A stretch of 64,000 nucleotides of DNA from Dioscorea cayenensis subsp. rotundata (Eukaryota; Streptophyta; Magnoliopsida; Dioscoreales; Dioscoreaceae). The position numbers and the translations under genes were made by a program. The notes beneath the pieces are model-generated. The model searched no databases, was not told the DNA's origin, and saw only the letters and a program-made list of their open reading frames with translations. Where the stretch lies: the NCBI RefSeq assembly GCF_009730915.1, contig NC_052475.1:32611016-32675015 (forward strand), written 5' to 3'. Of the stretch, positions 35,869-48,412 are shown one piece after another (the first letter of the stretch is position 1; every line of letters begins with the position of its first letter).

Positions 35869-37824
35869 ATGAGAAAGATGATGATAAAATCTTCTTCTCT
35901 CCATCCTCTTCTTCTACTACTCTTACTGCAACTCACTCAGCTTCTACTGATCCTAAGCTATTTCCCACAACTAACAAGAGCTCAGACATACCAGAACATA
36001 AGCTCAGACACCACCCTCACCACCTCTGGCACCATCACCAGTGTCCTCTCCCCCTCCGGTGACTTCGCTTTTGGCTTCACTCCCCTACCATCAAACGGTA
36101 ACACCACCACCGATCTCTTCCTCCTGGCCATTTGGTTAGCCAAGACTGCAGACAAAGCCATAGTCTGGACAGCCAATGGCAACAGCCCAGCACCTGCTGG
36201 TTCCACACTCAGCCTCAGCTCCAATGGCCAGCTCTTACTAACAGGCCCTGATGGAGATACCATCTTCTCCTCCTCCGCCTCGGGCGGCTCCCACGCAGCC
36301 ATGCTCGACACTGGAAACTTAGTCCTTGTCGATGCCAACTCCAGCGACCTCATTTGGCAGAGCTTTAATTTCCCTACTGACACAATCCTCCCCACACAAG
36401 TCCTCAGCCTTATTAATGCTTTTATTAACACTCAGCTACAGTCCAAACTCACCAGCACCAACTACTCTAGCGGCCGGTTCATCTTCAGCCTAAAAGGCGG
36501 AGATGTCTCACTACGGCAACTCGCCAGCCCCATCAACGCCAATCAATCCTATAATTCATACTGGTCTACATCCACCTCCGGCTCTGGATCTAAACTCATC
36601 TTCGACCCCCTAGGCATCGTCTACTTGGAGCTAATTAATAATACAAGGATAAACATAACTTCAGCAGGTGTGGGATCAAATACGGCTGCTGATTTCTATC
36701 AACGTGCAACTTTGGACTTCGATGGAGTCTTCAGACATTATGTTTACCACAAGGGCAGCAATGGCAGCTGGGCACAGGGATGGACCTCACAAGGTCATGT
36801 TCCAGATGATATATGCCGGGCAATTACTAATGATGTCGGAAGTGGAGCTTGCGGCTTCAATAGCTACTGTCAATTGGATGGGGATCAAAGAGCAGTGTGC
36901 CAGTGCCCATCCAAATACTCCTTTATAGACAGCAGCAATGAGTACAGAGGTTGCATGCCGGACTTTGTGGCGCAGAGGTGTGATGTTGATGACTCTGCAC
37001 GGTTTCAGCTCGTGGAGATGGTGAACACTGACTGGCCATTATCAGACTATGAGCATTACACTCCGATTGTTGAAGACCAGTGCAGAGACTATTGTTTAAG
37101 TGATTGCTTCTGTGCAGTGGCAATCTTCAGAAATGGAGAATGTTGGAAGAAGAAACTGCCTCTCTCCAATGGAAAGATCGGCGGGTATGTTGGAGGAAAG
37201 GCTCTCATCAAAGTAACAAAGGATAATGCTTCTTCTTACGAGCCCGGGACAATCACAACCATTGTAGTCAAGAAGAATGACCGAAAAGGTCTGATAATTG
37301 CTGGCTCTTCGCTCCTCGGAGGTTCAGTATTCATTAACATTCTATTCGTGGTGGCCATATTGTTTATGATCTTCTGCTATCCTTGTAAACGAAAGCACCC
37401 TCATCATCAAGATGTCTCCAATGTTTCGGAGCACGGTCTTCGTTGTTTTACTTACGAAGAGCTCCGAGAGGCCACAAATGGCTTTAGTGAGGAACTGGGC
37501 AGTGGAGCATTCAGCACGGTTTACAAGGGGGCTTTCTTGAACGGGAAGGACAGTATTTGCATTGCGGTCAAGAAGTTAAACAAGGTGTGCCAAGATGTTA
37601 ATAAAGAATTCTTGGCAGAAGTCAGATCAATTGGACAGACGCACCACAAGAATCTGGTCAGGTTGTTGGGATACTGCAATGAAGAGGAGAACAGGCTTCT
37701 AGTCTACCAGTTTATGAGCAATGGTTCATTGACGAGTTTCCTCTTCGGAGAGATGAAGCTGGAATGGAACAGGCGAGTGAAACATTATCTTGGGCGTGGC
37801 AAGAGGGCTCCTTTACTTGCATGA
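35869..37824 (+). CDS. LecRLK copy 3: G-type lectin S-receptor-like kinase, open to mid-kinase
   Basis: This 651-codon frame encodes a plasma-membrane receptor kinase of the LECRK3/4-like group. Residues 1-38 form a signal peptide (Leu run, then TRA before QTYQN). A bulb-type lectin domain spans about 45-170 ([34 protein letters not shown]). The EGF-like part is at 316-366 (CRAITND to GCMPDF). A PAN-like part follows at 370-450 with spaced Cys. The transmembrane helix is at about 474-503. The kinase starts near 527: glycine loop [15 protein letters not shown] lysine in IAVKKL (568) and helix-C Glu in FLAEV (584). After WNRRVK the frame is shifted by one extra base at 37779-37782 and ends 12 residues later, before the catalytic loop. 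If real, the product is a truncated receptor without catalytic residues. The start has no competing upstream ATG in frame. Confidence 0.85.
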   Translation: MRKMMIKSSSLHPLLLLLLLQLTQLLLILSYFPQLTRAQTYQNISSDTTLTTSGTITSVLSPSGDFAFGFTPLPSNGNTTTDLFLLAIWLAKTADKAIVWTANGNSPAPAGSTLSLSSNGQLLLTGPDGDTIFSSSASGGSHAAMLDTGNLVLVDANSSDLIWQSFNFPTDTILPTQVLSLINAFINTQLQSKLTSTNYSSGRFIFSLKGGDVSLRQLASPINANQSYNSYWSTSTSGSGSKLIFDPLGIVYLELINNTRINITSAGVGSNTAADFYQRATLDFDGVFRHYVYHKGSNGSWAQGWTSQGHVPDDICRAITNDVGSGACGFNSYCQLDGDQRAVCQCPSKYSFIDSSNEYRGCMPDFVAQRCDVDDSARFQLVEMVNTDWPLSDYEHYTPIVEDQCRDYCLSDCFCAVAIFRNGECWKKKLPLSNGKIGGYVGGKALIKVTKDNASSYEPGTITTIVVKKNDRKGLIIAGSSLLGGSVFINILFVVAILFMIFCYPCKRKHPHHQDVSNVSEHGLRCFTYEELREATNGFSEELGSGAFSTVYKGAFLNGKDSICIAVKKLNKVCQDVNKEFLAEVRSIGQTHHKNLVRLLGYCNEEENRLLVYQFMSNGSLTSFLFGEMKLEWNRRVKHYLGRGKRAPLLA

Positions 37825-38377
37825 AGAGTGCATCACACCTATCATACATTGTGACATAAAAGAGTCAAAACATACTCTTGGATGACAACCTGGTGGCGAA
37901 GATCTCAGATTTTTGGAATGGCAAAGCTACTGGGAGCTAATCAGACACGAACAAACACGGGCATTAGAGGGACTAGAGGTTTTTGTTGCGCCGGAGTGGT
38001 TCAAGAGCATGCCAATTACGGTGAAGGTTGATGTGTATAGCTTTGGAGTGATGTTGCTAGAGACCATCTGCTGCAGGAAACACTTGGAGGAGAGTGAGAA
38101 CGAGGAAGCAGTGGTGCTGGTTTACTGGGCGTATGATTGCTACAGAGAGGGGAGATTGGATATCTTGGTTGGAAGTGAGAGAGAAGCGTTGCTTGACATG
38201 AGAAGGGTGGAAAGATTTGTGATGGTGGCCATTTGGTGCATCCAGGAAGACCCATCACTCAGGCCTACAATGCCAAAGGTGGTACTGATGCTTGAAGGCT
38301 CTGTTTCTGTTCCTGTGCCCCCTGATCCTTCTTCCTACATGAGCTCAATCCAAGAAGAAAGATTTCTCCCTAGTTAA
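37825..38377 (+). pseudogene. LecRLK copy 3, out-of-frame kinase C-terminal part
   Basis: This is the rest of the kinase, still well conserved but shifted. Beside the first break (37780), extra bases appear in the catalytic loop at about 37862, in the DFG codons at about 37911 (five T instead of four) and in the GFVAPEW region at about 37979 (again five T). From 37985 to the TAA at 38375-38377 the frame is intact: [20 protein letters not shown], then WCIQEDPSLRPTMPKV, VPPDPSSYMSSIQ. All four events are +1. Either the allele is a recent pseudogene or the consensus carries errors. Confidence 0.85.
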
Positions 38378-39960
38378 TGTATGGACTCTAGAGAATATCC
38401 AGACTTGTAGGATATGAACCAAGTTATGTTCTAATGTTCTTGATCTGTGTGTGATCCTGTAAAGTTATTGTACATCAACTTGTGTTTTTCTTGAGAAATA
38501 AGATGGACATGGCACTTTATTAGAAGATTTTGGTATTAGCCATTTGCATCATGCTATCACACACCAGTGAGTATTTGTTCTCTATTAGTAAATGCATGAA
38601 CTCCGGAGAAAATCTAGGGTTGTAAGGCATGAATTAGTTTGCAATGTACTTGACCTCACCACATGATTCAAGACAAAATATGCGTATGATACACCACAAA
38701 GATTTTCAACTTTGTCTATGAACCAAAAAAGAATTCATGGGTTGTGCTTTTCTTGAGAAGTAATATAATACAGCACTTGATTCCAATGTTCTGCTTAAGT
38801 TTCTAATATCACGCTCAAATAGCCATTCAAAAATCAATGATGGATAACAAGCCTGCAACAATCAATTGTGGTATGGTAAATGATTTTTTTATGTTAGATA
38901 ACATGAGAATTAAAAATAAAATTCTTGCAACAGCAAAACCTATCAAATCCAATTTAATGCATTCACAAAATAATGAAATTAGGGAGTGAGGAGGAGCCTT
39001 AAGTCTATGGCCACACATTGATACAGATGGCCACCATGACAGAGGCGGGATAGAGATAGAAGATTTTTTCTTTTCTTTTGGGTCTCTAATGGTTGTCAAG
39101 AAGAGGAAGAAAAAGAGATACACACAAATGATCCAGAAATAATTGTTCAAAGTCCTGAGGCGGGCCTCAGGGAACTTGATGTTAATGGTCAGATCACCAT
39201 TTCCATGATGTGAAAAAGGGGAAAGCAAGGAGGATGAGCTCTTGTTTCCAAAATTATGAATCTTGTGAAGACCGACCAGTCTAGGTTGACCATGGTAAAA
39301 AAAATATAGTTAACAAAAGACTTGGTCAAGACAAGAACATTCATCAGTTTCTTGAGGTCTGGCAGGGGGATACAACAGGGAAAACACCCTCCTTCAAAGT
39401 CTTCGGGAGAACTAGGTTTTTTCCTCTAAACGAAAAGGTCAATGGAATACCAAAATTATGGAGAAGACAACAGTAGGTGAAAAACAATGACAGGAAATAA
39501 CTCCGGAATAAATTCATGTGGGAACCAGTCTCATGCAGACGGGAGAAATTATTCAAACCACAGGTTTAGCTCCAAAAATCACCACAATATTAAAGATAAT
39601 TAGCAATCAAATTTCAGTCATAAGTACTTGATTAAATATAGTGAAAAATTTCTTTTCAAGCAATAATCCAATTAACCAGAAGTTCATGAGGAAAATCAAG
39701 TAAGATAACAACACAATGTAATTCGTAAGCTGAGTTGTGTGATCACAAGTTGGTCCTTTTCATTTGAAATAAGGAAGAAAAGCAAATGATCAATATTCCC
39801 TTCAGCTGTCAAGTTTCTAATATAGTTGATGAATGAATGATATATATCTTGGACATCCATGCATAATAAATCGAAACAAACCCTGGATATTTCAGAAGCC
39901 GATGCCCAGATGCTATATAATCCATTACTTTAAACAAATAGCTATTTCATCCGTCTAGAC
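38378..39960. repeat. LecRLK copy 3 3' flank, paralogous to the copy 1 flank
   Basis: This is non-coding sequence that is collinear in pieces with 19040-19140, 19740-20280, 22550-22740 and 26370-26797. It is the undisturbed version of the duplicated flank, without the insertions found downstream of copy 1. Confidence 0.75.
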
Positions 39961-42419
39961 TTCCATTGGTTCATATGAATTTCCACCCTATACATTAGGG
40001 TCTTCTCCACAAATGAGGAAGCCAACTATATATAATAATTTTCATAGTTCAGTGAAAATGGTAAATGGTTGAACTAGGTTCAGAACAAGAAGCGAAATCA
40101 AATAATACTAACAAACATTTGTTTGCTCTGAAATTTCATTTCCCAGACCACCCACCTTATTGTATAGCTTTCTACTAACTTCTTCACGCCATGATAATAA
40201 TCACTAGGTACTATATGGAAGCTAGACAACTCAATACATTTCTCCATGATCTTGATTCTTGATGATAGATTACAGAAACGAAACTAGATACTAAAATCTG
40301 AAAAATTATGTCAACAATTGTGTGAAGTTGCTCACAGTCCACAGCCTCCATTGTTACTGAAAGAGATTGTCCTTATGGGCTCATCTTTGGCATACCAATC
40401 CAATTATACAACACAACATTCATCAGCCAAGTATTTTCACTGGCAATCCAAAAATAGGAATTTTAACAAACACCTAACGAGCAATTCGGAAAATTCATAG
40501 AATCCACTTTAAATACAAAGATATCTCAGAGTAAATCGCAATCAAAGAACAATTCTATTAGGGTTTTAGATAATTAAGCTATGGATTGCAATAAAATTTA
40601 CAAACAATGTAAAAACAAACCAAACATTCAGATTAGTAAAGAGATGAGAAGAAGGCTTACCTCTCAATTCGATTCACGATGAACGCATCGTGAGATTCAA
40701 AACCCTAAATAGCTTCATGCTCGAACTCTGGAGTTCATCCATGGAACAACCCATCCATTCATCATCGGCCATGGAGTTGCATGGATCGAGAGCGGGAAGA
40801 TGTTTTCCATATCAAAACCATAGAATTGGGATTGGATCTGAACCGTTCATCATGATTGGAGGGTGAAGATCAACGATTTCTATCAAATTTTACTGACTGC
40901 TCCCTGGCTTCGATCTGAACCGTTCATTCAGCTGTTCAGATCCCTAGGCACGCAGGTAGGAATATGGTGGCTGTGTGAAAGTGTGCCAGGACACTAATCA
41001 ATAATAAATAATAAACTTGTGATATGAACTAATTAATAATATTTTATTTTATTTTTTAAGTAATATAAAAGATTACATAAAAATACTAATAAATTAAACC
41101 AATTCGGAAAAAAAAAACATAAAAAAAAATGTTCACTCGAGTTCGGTTGTACATTTTTTATTACGTTATTATGCATATATATAATATATGTATATTATAC
41201 CATATATATATTAAAGAGCGAGCTCTGTAGTTTGCTCCCAGTCATGCCCCTAATTGATTAGGGTTTTATTATCTTATTTCCCAGTCTTGTATCACATCAT
41301 GTTCTTTCTTTTTTTTTTTTATAGGCTTTGTGTTATTGCCTTTTTAATTGTATTTTGCCGGTCTCTACAATAGTGGATTGCTTCATTATTATTGTACTTT
41401 TCATTATAATGAAAGTACGTGATTCATCCAATTTTTTTTTTAAATAGACAAACCGCTCACCTTAACTATTATGACAGAAAATCAATTTACTTTCGTTAAA
41501 GTGAAAATAAAAATAAAAAAAAATATAAATATCATGTATCTTTATTTTTTAAAAAAATAAAATTTATATTATTTGCTTTCATAAAAAATAATAATTCAAA
41601 AATATATTTACACACTTGTTCATAATCCTAATTTAAATGGTTTGTTTTGAAAATTTTGGGTTATGATAATAAATCTAGTTTAGTACTCGCCAAACATTTA
41701 AATACTCTAATGTATCACTATAATTTTTTAATGTATTCAGCTGATGTTAATGGTAAGAATTCAAAATTTAATTATAAAATATGTTAAAATACGTAATATT
41801 TTCTATTCAAGCTATTTAAAGGAAAATTTTCAATATTTTAAAGCAACCGCTTATATTTGGTAAATATTAATGATGTACATTCATAATTTTTTTAATATAA
41901 AAAGCAAAAGGTAATTAATATTATTGAATTTCATGGCATAATAAGTAAAAAAATGAGCCTAAATATTTGCTGCAATATAAATATTTTCACAACATTCACC
42001 ATATTATATTTAAATACAACAATCATAACAATATTATGCTAGACAAACATTAATGAAGAAAAATAAAATTTTAAAAAAACTCATGTTTGGAAAGAGTACC
42101 ATGAAAGTGAAGGAAACCAATTTTTTTATACTCTATATAATGAGATATAAAAGTTAGTTCATATCTAACACATAAAAGTTAGCCATGAGACACGATGCAT
42201 GATGGCCACATAAATGTCAGCGTAAGACATGATGCATGCCAAACCATCGAATGACATTATTTAGCTCAAATTTAATAATAAATTTTATATAAATAGAGAT
42301 ATATATAATGTAGAGGATCAACTATCTATACACATTTGTAAATAACCAACCTATAAACATATGTACATTAATCTTGAATCAAAATCTAACTGTTTATCAG
42401 TGATGAACAAGTGAGCTGC
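39960..42419. other. Intergenic DNA, possible orphan 5' exon on the minus strand
   Basis: Mostly AT-rich with no supported gene. About 40660-40990 is more balanced in composition and, on the minus strand, ends at a donor-like AGAGGTAAGCC near 40660. It could be a remnant promoter and 5' UTR of a lost or unannotated minus-strand gene. An (AT)-rich inverted stretch lies near 41175-41215. Confidence 0.35.
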
Positions 42420-44440
42420 ACTTCTTTTGTTTTTTGTTTTTTTGTTTTTTTTTTTTTGAAGAAAAGTGGATAAACCAACGATATATTGAAAGGAAAGGCG
42501 AAAAGTACTAAAGAGTTAAATCCTCTCACCGGGAAGTGAGGGAACAAAAGTACTGGGGAAATAAAAGCAGAGAAAGCGAAAGTAGATAAAAAGTCTAAGC
42601 GGTGAGAGACACCGTCGGCATCTCGAGCCCTGTCTAGAAATGTAGAATGAGCAACTACTCCTGAGCTGCATTGTGGTCGAAATCGCCAGTAGGATTTGAG
42701 GCTCTAGCGCTGTAGAAGTTGAGTGAGCGTTTGATTTTCTGTGATGCTTTATTGAGATTTTGTTGATGCCCTATCGCTATCGGGTGAGAACCAAGAAAGA
42801 AGCATATTAGCGGTTTTATAAATAATATTGAGATGCGATGATGCAGATCAGCTGAAAGATGCGATTGTTTCTTTCAAGCCAAATATTCCACAAGATTGCA
42901 CGGAAATGAGGTCCCGGAGGATTCATTGTTGAGGGACTAAGGATGGTATCCAATTGGTCCAGAGCAATGGAATTGTCTGTGGAAGAGAGTTTGATTCTAA
43001 AATTTGAGAAAAAAATGCCCAGATGCGTTTGGAGAAAACACAGTCGATGAAGAGATGATGAAGATTCTCAGAGGCATTGTGGCAAAGGACATAGGTATCG
43101 GTGGAATTTTGAAAATTGTAACCTTTCTTGAAAAGATTTGTGAGAGTGAGGATTTTGTCCTCCCCAGCAAGCCAGCAGAAAAGAGTGATTTTGCTTGGAC
43201 AACGATTTTTCCAGAAAAGGGAGTAAAGCGGGTGCGTGATTCCACCATCAATGAGAAATTTATAAAATGATTTGATCGTGAGCGTGCCACTTTTTTTCAA
43301 GGGTCCAAGTGTGAGTATCATCTTGAATATGGGAGCAATCGGGGATAATTTCAGAAGAAAGCGAGATAACATATCGGGGGTGGATGTGGGAAATAAAAGC
43401 TCAGGGTTGTTTAGAAACTGGGAGAATTGCTCGATGGTAATCCAAGGGACAAGATCTGATCATTGTAGAGATCAGGGGCCAACAATCTTTAAGTAGAAGT
43501 CCAGTGCAGACGATCAAACCATAGTGAAGTGTTAAAGCCACTCGATAGTTTTCGTGATACATGATCGGAAGGAGAGTAAAAGTGGAGGTCACTCCTGCCC
43601 AAAAAAAGGATTTATTTCTGGGTGGAATGTGAGATAGAATTCCATTTATGTCACTTATAGAATAATTAGCGTGGATGATTTTGGCCCAACTGCTATTAGG
43701 ATTGCAAGATAATTTCCACCACCACTTTCCTAGTAAAGCGTTGTTGAATGTCCCGAAGGTTAAAGATTCCCCGACCTCCCATTTCCGCTGGTCTAGTGAT
43801 CCTGTTCCGAGCGATCAATCGACTCCTTTGGGTCCCCGAGATCGGGGCCTTTCCAAAGAAAAATCTCCGATTTTTATCAATTTCTTTAATCACCCAAGCG
43901 GGGAGCTTGAAAACCCGACATCCAGATGAGCAGGAGCGAGTGAGAGAGGACGAGTTAATGAAGCGTTAGCGTCCCACCAAGTGATAAGTAATTTGCTTTC
44001 CAAGAAGTGAGTCTAGAGCGAATCATGTCGATGAGTTTTGCCCTGATCGTTTCGTTTGGAGTCTCGCGACCGAAAAGAGGCACTCTAAGTAGGTGATTGG
44101 GAGACGACTGAGAGCGAGTTTAGGATTCTAGGCGAGGAATGATGAGGTTGGAAAGCCGTAGTTAGAGGAGTCTGACCGACTTTTCGAATAATTAATGGTT
44201 AAGCCGGAGGATCCCTCGTAAAGATACGAGGATTAGTTTAATGATATAAAGATCTTCTTGTCCTCCGATAGAGAGAAAATTAGAAGGTCAGTCGACGATA
44301 TTGGAAGTGACAAGTGTTATCGGTATGATTCGAGGAACACCCACCAAGACTTTGGATTTGAGAGCGTGGAAGAACATGGCGCTCGGAACATCGTGCATGA
44401 GGCGTAAGACGATGGAGAAAGGGGAACTTCTTTTGTTTTT
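42420..44440 (-). mobile_element. 5'-truncated LINE with 15-bp target-site duplication
   Basis: The insertion is bounded by ACTTCTTTTGTTTTT at 42420-42434 and 44426-44440. Next to the left copy is a T run (42435-42457), the poly(A) tail of a minus-strand element. The element of about 2 kb keeps only the 3' part of ORF2. The reverse-transcriptase tail is seen at 43893-43696 (RPAEMGGRGIFNLRDIQQ) and the zinc-binding domain at 43372-42923. This structure is what target-primed reverse transcription leaves behind. Confidence 0.9.
42923..43372 (-). pseudogene. LINE reverse-transcriptase zinc-binding domain fragment
   Basis: The 149-codon frame contains FYKFLIDGGI, then CPSKITLFCWLAGEDKILTL and VLCHNASENLHHLFIDCVF, the zf-RVT domain. 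It is closely related to the fragment at 35272-35655. It is part of a truncated element and not a gene. Confidence 0.85.
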
Positions 44441-46313
44441 AGATACATTTGTAGATAACATATTATCGTATTTATATATTTATATATTTATATATTCATT
44501 TGATTATTTTTTTAAGAATAATAAGCGACAAGCGTTTTTTTTATGAATATAAAGAATACCAAACAGTACTGAAGCCCGGATATATAATATATGTATGGTA
44601 TAAAAATAATATAAGAATTTATGATGAACAGTGCATAAACAGTACAAAGGACAGTACTGTAAAGGGAGGGAGTTGAACCCATAATTTTTTTTTTAATATT
44701 TTGGTATCATACTATTAGGTTGTCCAATAGTTGACATATTCATTTGATTTGTTTTTTATTTATGGAGTGAAGAATTTGTATTTTTTTATTTAATTAAAAT
44801 AATTATTTTTTTATGAGGGTTTGAAAGAAGAGCTGAAACAACCAAGGTTGTTTGACAGCTGTGGGTCCATATTGTGTTAAAGGAATGAGGAATCCAATGA
44901 GCGCTTTTAGCGCTTTTACCCTGTAACTTTTAAGAAATTATGTGATCCTCATGTCTCTAATTTTCCTTGAAGCCTATTTGTGTGTTTCGATTGGGATAAT
45001 AAATACTGTTAAAATAGTAATCATTATTAATAATAATTTATATCTATATTTAAATACATAATTGTTAGAATATAAATGAAATGTGTATGTAATAAATAGT
45101 GGTATTGTAGAGACATATGTATTTCCCCAAAATTGGGGAGAATGACACTGTTTAGGGTAGAATAAATAGTATTCATTTTTAAAATAACACTTTTGTCCCT
45201 CTCAATATTTAATTAAATAAAACTTATAAAATTAAATAATTAATTATAATAATTAAATTAAGTAATTATTAAAATAAAAAATTATTTTATATTTGTATAT
45301 AATTATCATAATAAAAGTAAAATGACATTTTTACCCATAAAAGAAATTTAATTAAATTTAAATTATTAATTACACATTGCGTCCATGTTTATTTAGTTAA
45401 ATAAAAATTATTGACTAAAATTATTAATTATAATAATTAAATTGTAGTAACACTTTTCTTTATTGAGATTTAATTATATAAAAAATCAATTATTTAAATA
45501 TTTAATTAAAATAATTAAAACTAGTAATAATTTAAATGAGATATTTAATTTGAATATTTAATTATAATAATGATTTTAATAATAACATTCAAATATTTTA
45601 AAAAAAAATATTTATCATAAATTATATGTAGCTGGATTTATGTGTATTAGGGGTATAATAATAATTTTATCACACTTCCCTTTTATATTTTGTCCATTCT
45701 CAATGAAATATTCTTCCAACCAAACACAGTTTTCATTCATATTCATATTCCTACAGTCTTATTCCTATTCACCCCCCCGGGGCGTAATCTATATAAACAG
45801 TGTTTTTACTACAACTATATAATAATATAATTAACAAAACATCCCCATAAAAGCTTGATATTTTGTAATAAGATTGCTTAGGATTATTCACTTGGCTGGT
45901 GGAAAGCTAGAGAGGTTGTTACAGAAGAAGTAAGATCATGTTAATATTCAAGACACTTTGAAAAGTCTAAAAAACAAGTTCTCATGGTACAAGAAGTAGA
46001 TTCACAGGACAATTAAACCAGCAAGTACATGTCTAATTCCCCTCCAACATTGCCACCCAACAAACATATAACTACCAAGTACCAAACTTTAAGTACTTTG
46101 ACAAATCTTTTTCTTGCTATAAAGTTATTATTCATTTTCATACACTCAACCCCACAACAACACCAACAACAACAGCAAATAAATAAATAACTAAAGGAAA
46201 AATTATTTTGTATTCATCACTGTAAAAGAGGCAATGTCCTTTAGGACTAACACATGCCACCAAATCCTTCTTCATTGGCATGCTTGATTTTAAAGTCCTA
46301 TTACCAATGCAAT

Positions 46314-46351
<38 letters not shown>

Positions 46352-46685
46352 TTTTTGGATTGAAGAGTTATTAATTAAAAAAAAAGAAAAGAAAAGGAAT
46401 CTCTACACCCAATAACAATCCACACCCACACAGTTCAAAAGAAGTGGCACAAACATCTTTCTTTTCAATGGCCCCCCTAAAAGCTAAAAGAGACCAACAA
46501 GAGATCCATCTCTAAAGCAACTTTTCCATAAAGAAAGAAAGAAAGAAAAAAAAAAAGAGAGGCTTCAAAAGTAAATTATATGCATTAAAGCCATCAAGAC
46601 CATGGGAATTCTCTCATTCATGATCAATATTCTCAAAAATCTAATTTCTATGAATGTACAAGTCAACAACAAGCAGTGTCCATGT
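44441..46685. other. AT-rich intergenic DNA; possible MITE at 44981-45728
   Basis: No gene was seen. TGTGTTTCGATTGGG at 44981 and CCAACCAAACACA ending at about 45728 are roughly inverted to each other around an AT-rich core, as in a MITE; no clear target-site duplication was found. A (GA)n microsatellite lies near 46317-46349. Confidence 0.4.
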
Positions 46686-47685
46686 NNNNNNNNNNNNNNN
46701 NNNNNNNNNNNNNNNNNNNNNNNNNNNNNNNNNNNNNNNNNNNNNNNNNNNNNNNNNNNNNNNNNNNNNNNNNNNNNNNNNNNNNNNNNNNNNNNNNNNN
46801 NNNNNNNNNNNNNNNNNNNNNNNNNNNNNNNNNNNNNNNNNNNNNNNNNNNNNNNNNNNNNNNNNNNNNNNNNNNNNNNNNNNNNNNNNNNNNNNNNNNN
46901 NNNNNNNNNNNNNNNNNNNNNNNNNNNNNNNNNNNNNNNNNNNNNNNNNNNNNNNNNNNNNNNNNNNNNNNNNNNNNNNNNNNNNNNNNNNNNNNNNNNN
47001 NNNNNNNNNNNNNNNNNNNNNNNNNNNNNNNNNNNNNNNNNNNNNNNNNNNNNNNNNNNNNNNNNNNNNNNNNNNNNNNNNNNNNNNNNNNNNNNNNNNN
47101 NNNNNNNNNNNNNNNNNNNNNNNNNNNNNNNNNNNNNNNNNNNNNNNNNNNNNNNNNNNNNNNNNNNNNNNNNNNNNNNNNNNNNNNNNNNNNNNNNNNN
47201 NNNNNNNNNNNNNNNNNNNNNNNNNNNNNNNNNNNNNNNNNNNNNNNNNNNNNNNNNNNNNNNNNNNNNNNNNNNNNNNNNNNNNNNNNNNNNNNNNNNN
47301 NNNNNNNNNNNNNNNNNNNNNNNNNNNNNNNNNNNNNNNNNNNNNNNNNNNNNNNNNNNNNNNNNNNNNNNNNNNNNNNNNNNNNNNNNNNNNNNNNNNN
47401 NNNNNNNNNNNNNNNNNNNNNNNNNNNNNNNNNNNNNNNNNNNNNNNNNNNNNNNNNNNNNNNNNNNNNNNNNNNNNNNNNNNNNNNNNNNNNNNNNNNN
47501 NNNNNNNNNNNNNNNNNNNNNNNNNNNNNNNNNNNNNNNNNNNNNNNNNNNNNNNNNNNNNNNNNNNNNNNNNNNNNNNNNNNNNNNNNNNNNNNNNNNN
47601 NNNNNNNNNNNNNNNNNNNNNNNNNNNNNNNNNNNNNNNNNNNNNNNNNNNNNNNNNNNNNNNNNNNNNNNNNNNNNNNNNNNNN
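46686..47685. other. Assembly gap (1000 N)
   Basis: The run of exactly 1000 N is a scaffold gap of placeholder length. The 5' exons of the lipoxygenase gene to its right could lie here. Confidence 0.99.
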
Positions 47686-48412
47686 AAAAGATAACACCGT
47701 GAAGATTTCTTCCTTTTCCAGACAAAACCAGGACCATGCAATGCAGAGAATGATCCTGTTCATCAACAAAATTGTACCTCTTTTGATCTATTAAACATGA
47801 AAACTCCCTTCTGTCTTATCTTTAAGATAAGATTTCTCCTCCATGAATGGTCAGGTGTTGTTGACCCACAGCCTTGTGTCTGAGATCTGTGGTCATGGAG
47901 ACACGTGGTTATCTCTGTTTCATATAGCCCTTACGTTATACCCTTACATGATGAGTTGCATGAATGTAAAGTTATGAACAGGAGTTACTATTTATTTGAA
48001 CATAATATTAAAAACAGCAAAGATAAAAATGCGACGATAGAAAATCCTCTTTTTAGTAATGTGGTTTTATCCACTTTTTAAATGCAACGATGACAATTAA
48101 TTTCCACGGTAACTAAATGATAAGTTACGTTAACACAAGTTGTTCTCCAGAAAATGGATCTTTGAAGTTATTAAAGAGAATTAATAGACACAATTAATGA
48201 TCAATATGCATGCATGCGGTTTGTTCTTTTAATAGTAAAACCTGCTGTAATTTTATACTCTGTACTTTGCTGTTTTTAATAGTGTGATTTATTCCACCGC
48301 TATTCAAAATATATATGCATGCATGCTATTGTAGCTTTAAAAGTTCATGAATGAGCCATGTTGTGTGTACTGTATGTGACTTAATAATAATTGTTGTGTT
48401 TGCTGTAGTCAT
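47686..48412. other. AT-rich DNA between the gap and the lipoxygenase remnant
   Basis: No coding sequence was recognised; it may be an intron or 5' flank of the lipoxygenase remnant. Confidence 0.4.

Noticed and set aside
46565..47794. Long open frames of 346-390 codons on both strands
   Set aside because: They run through the 1000-N gap; the residues are unknown and the frames are artefacts.
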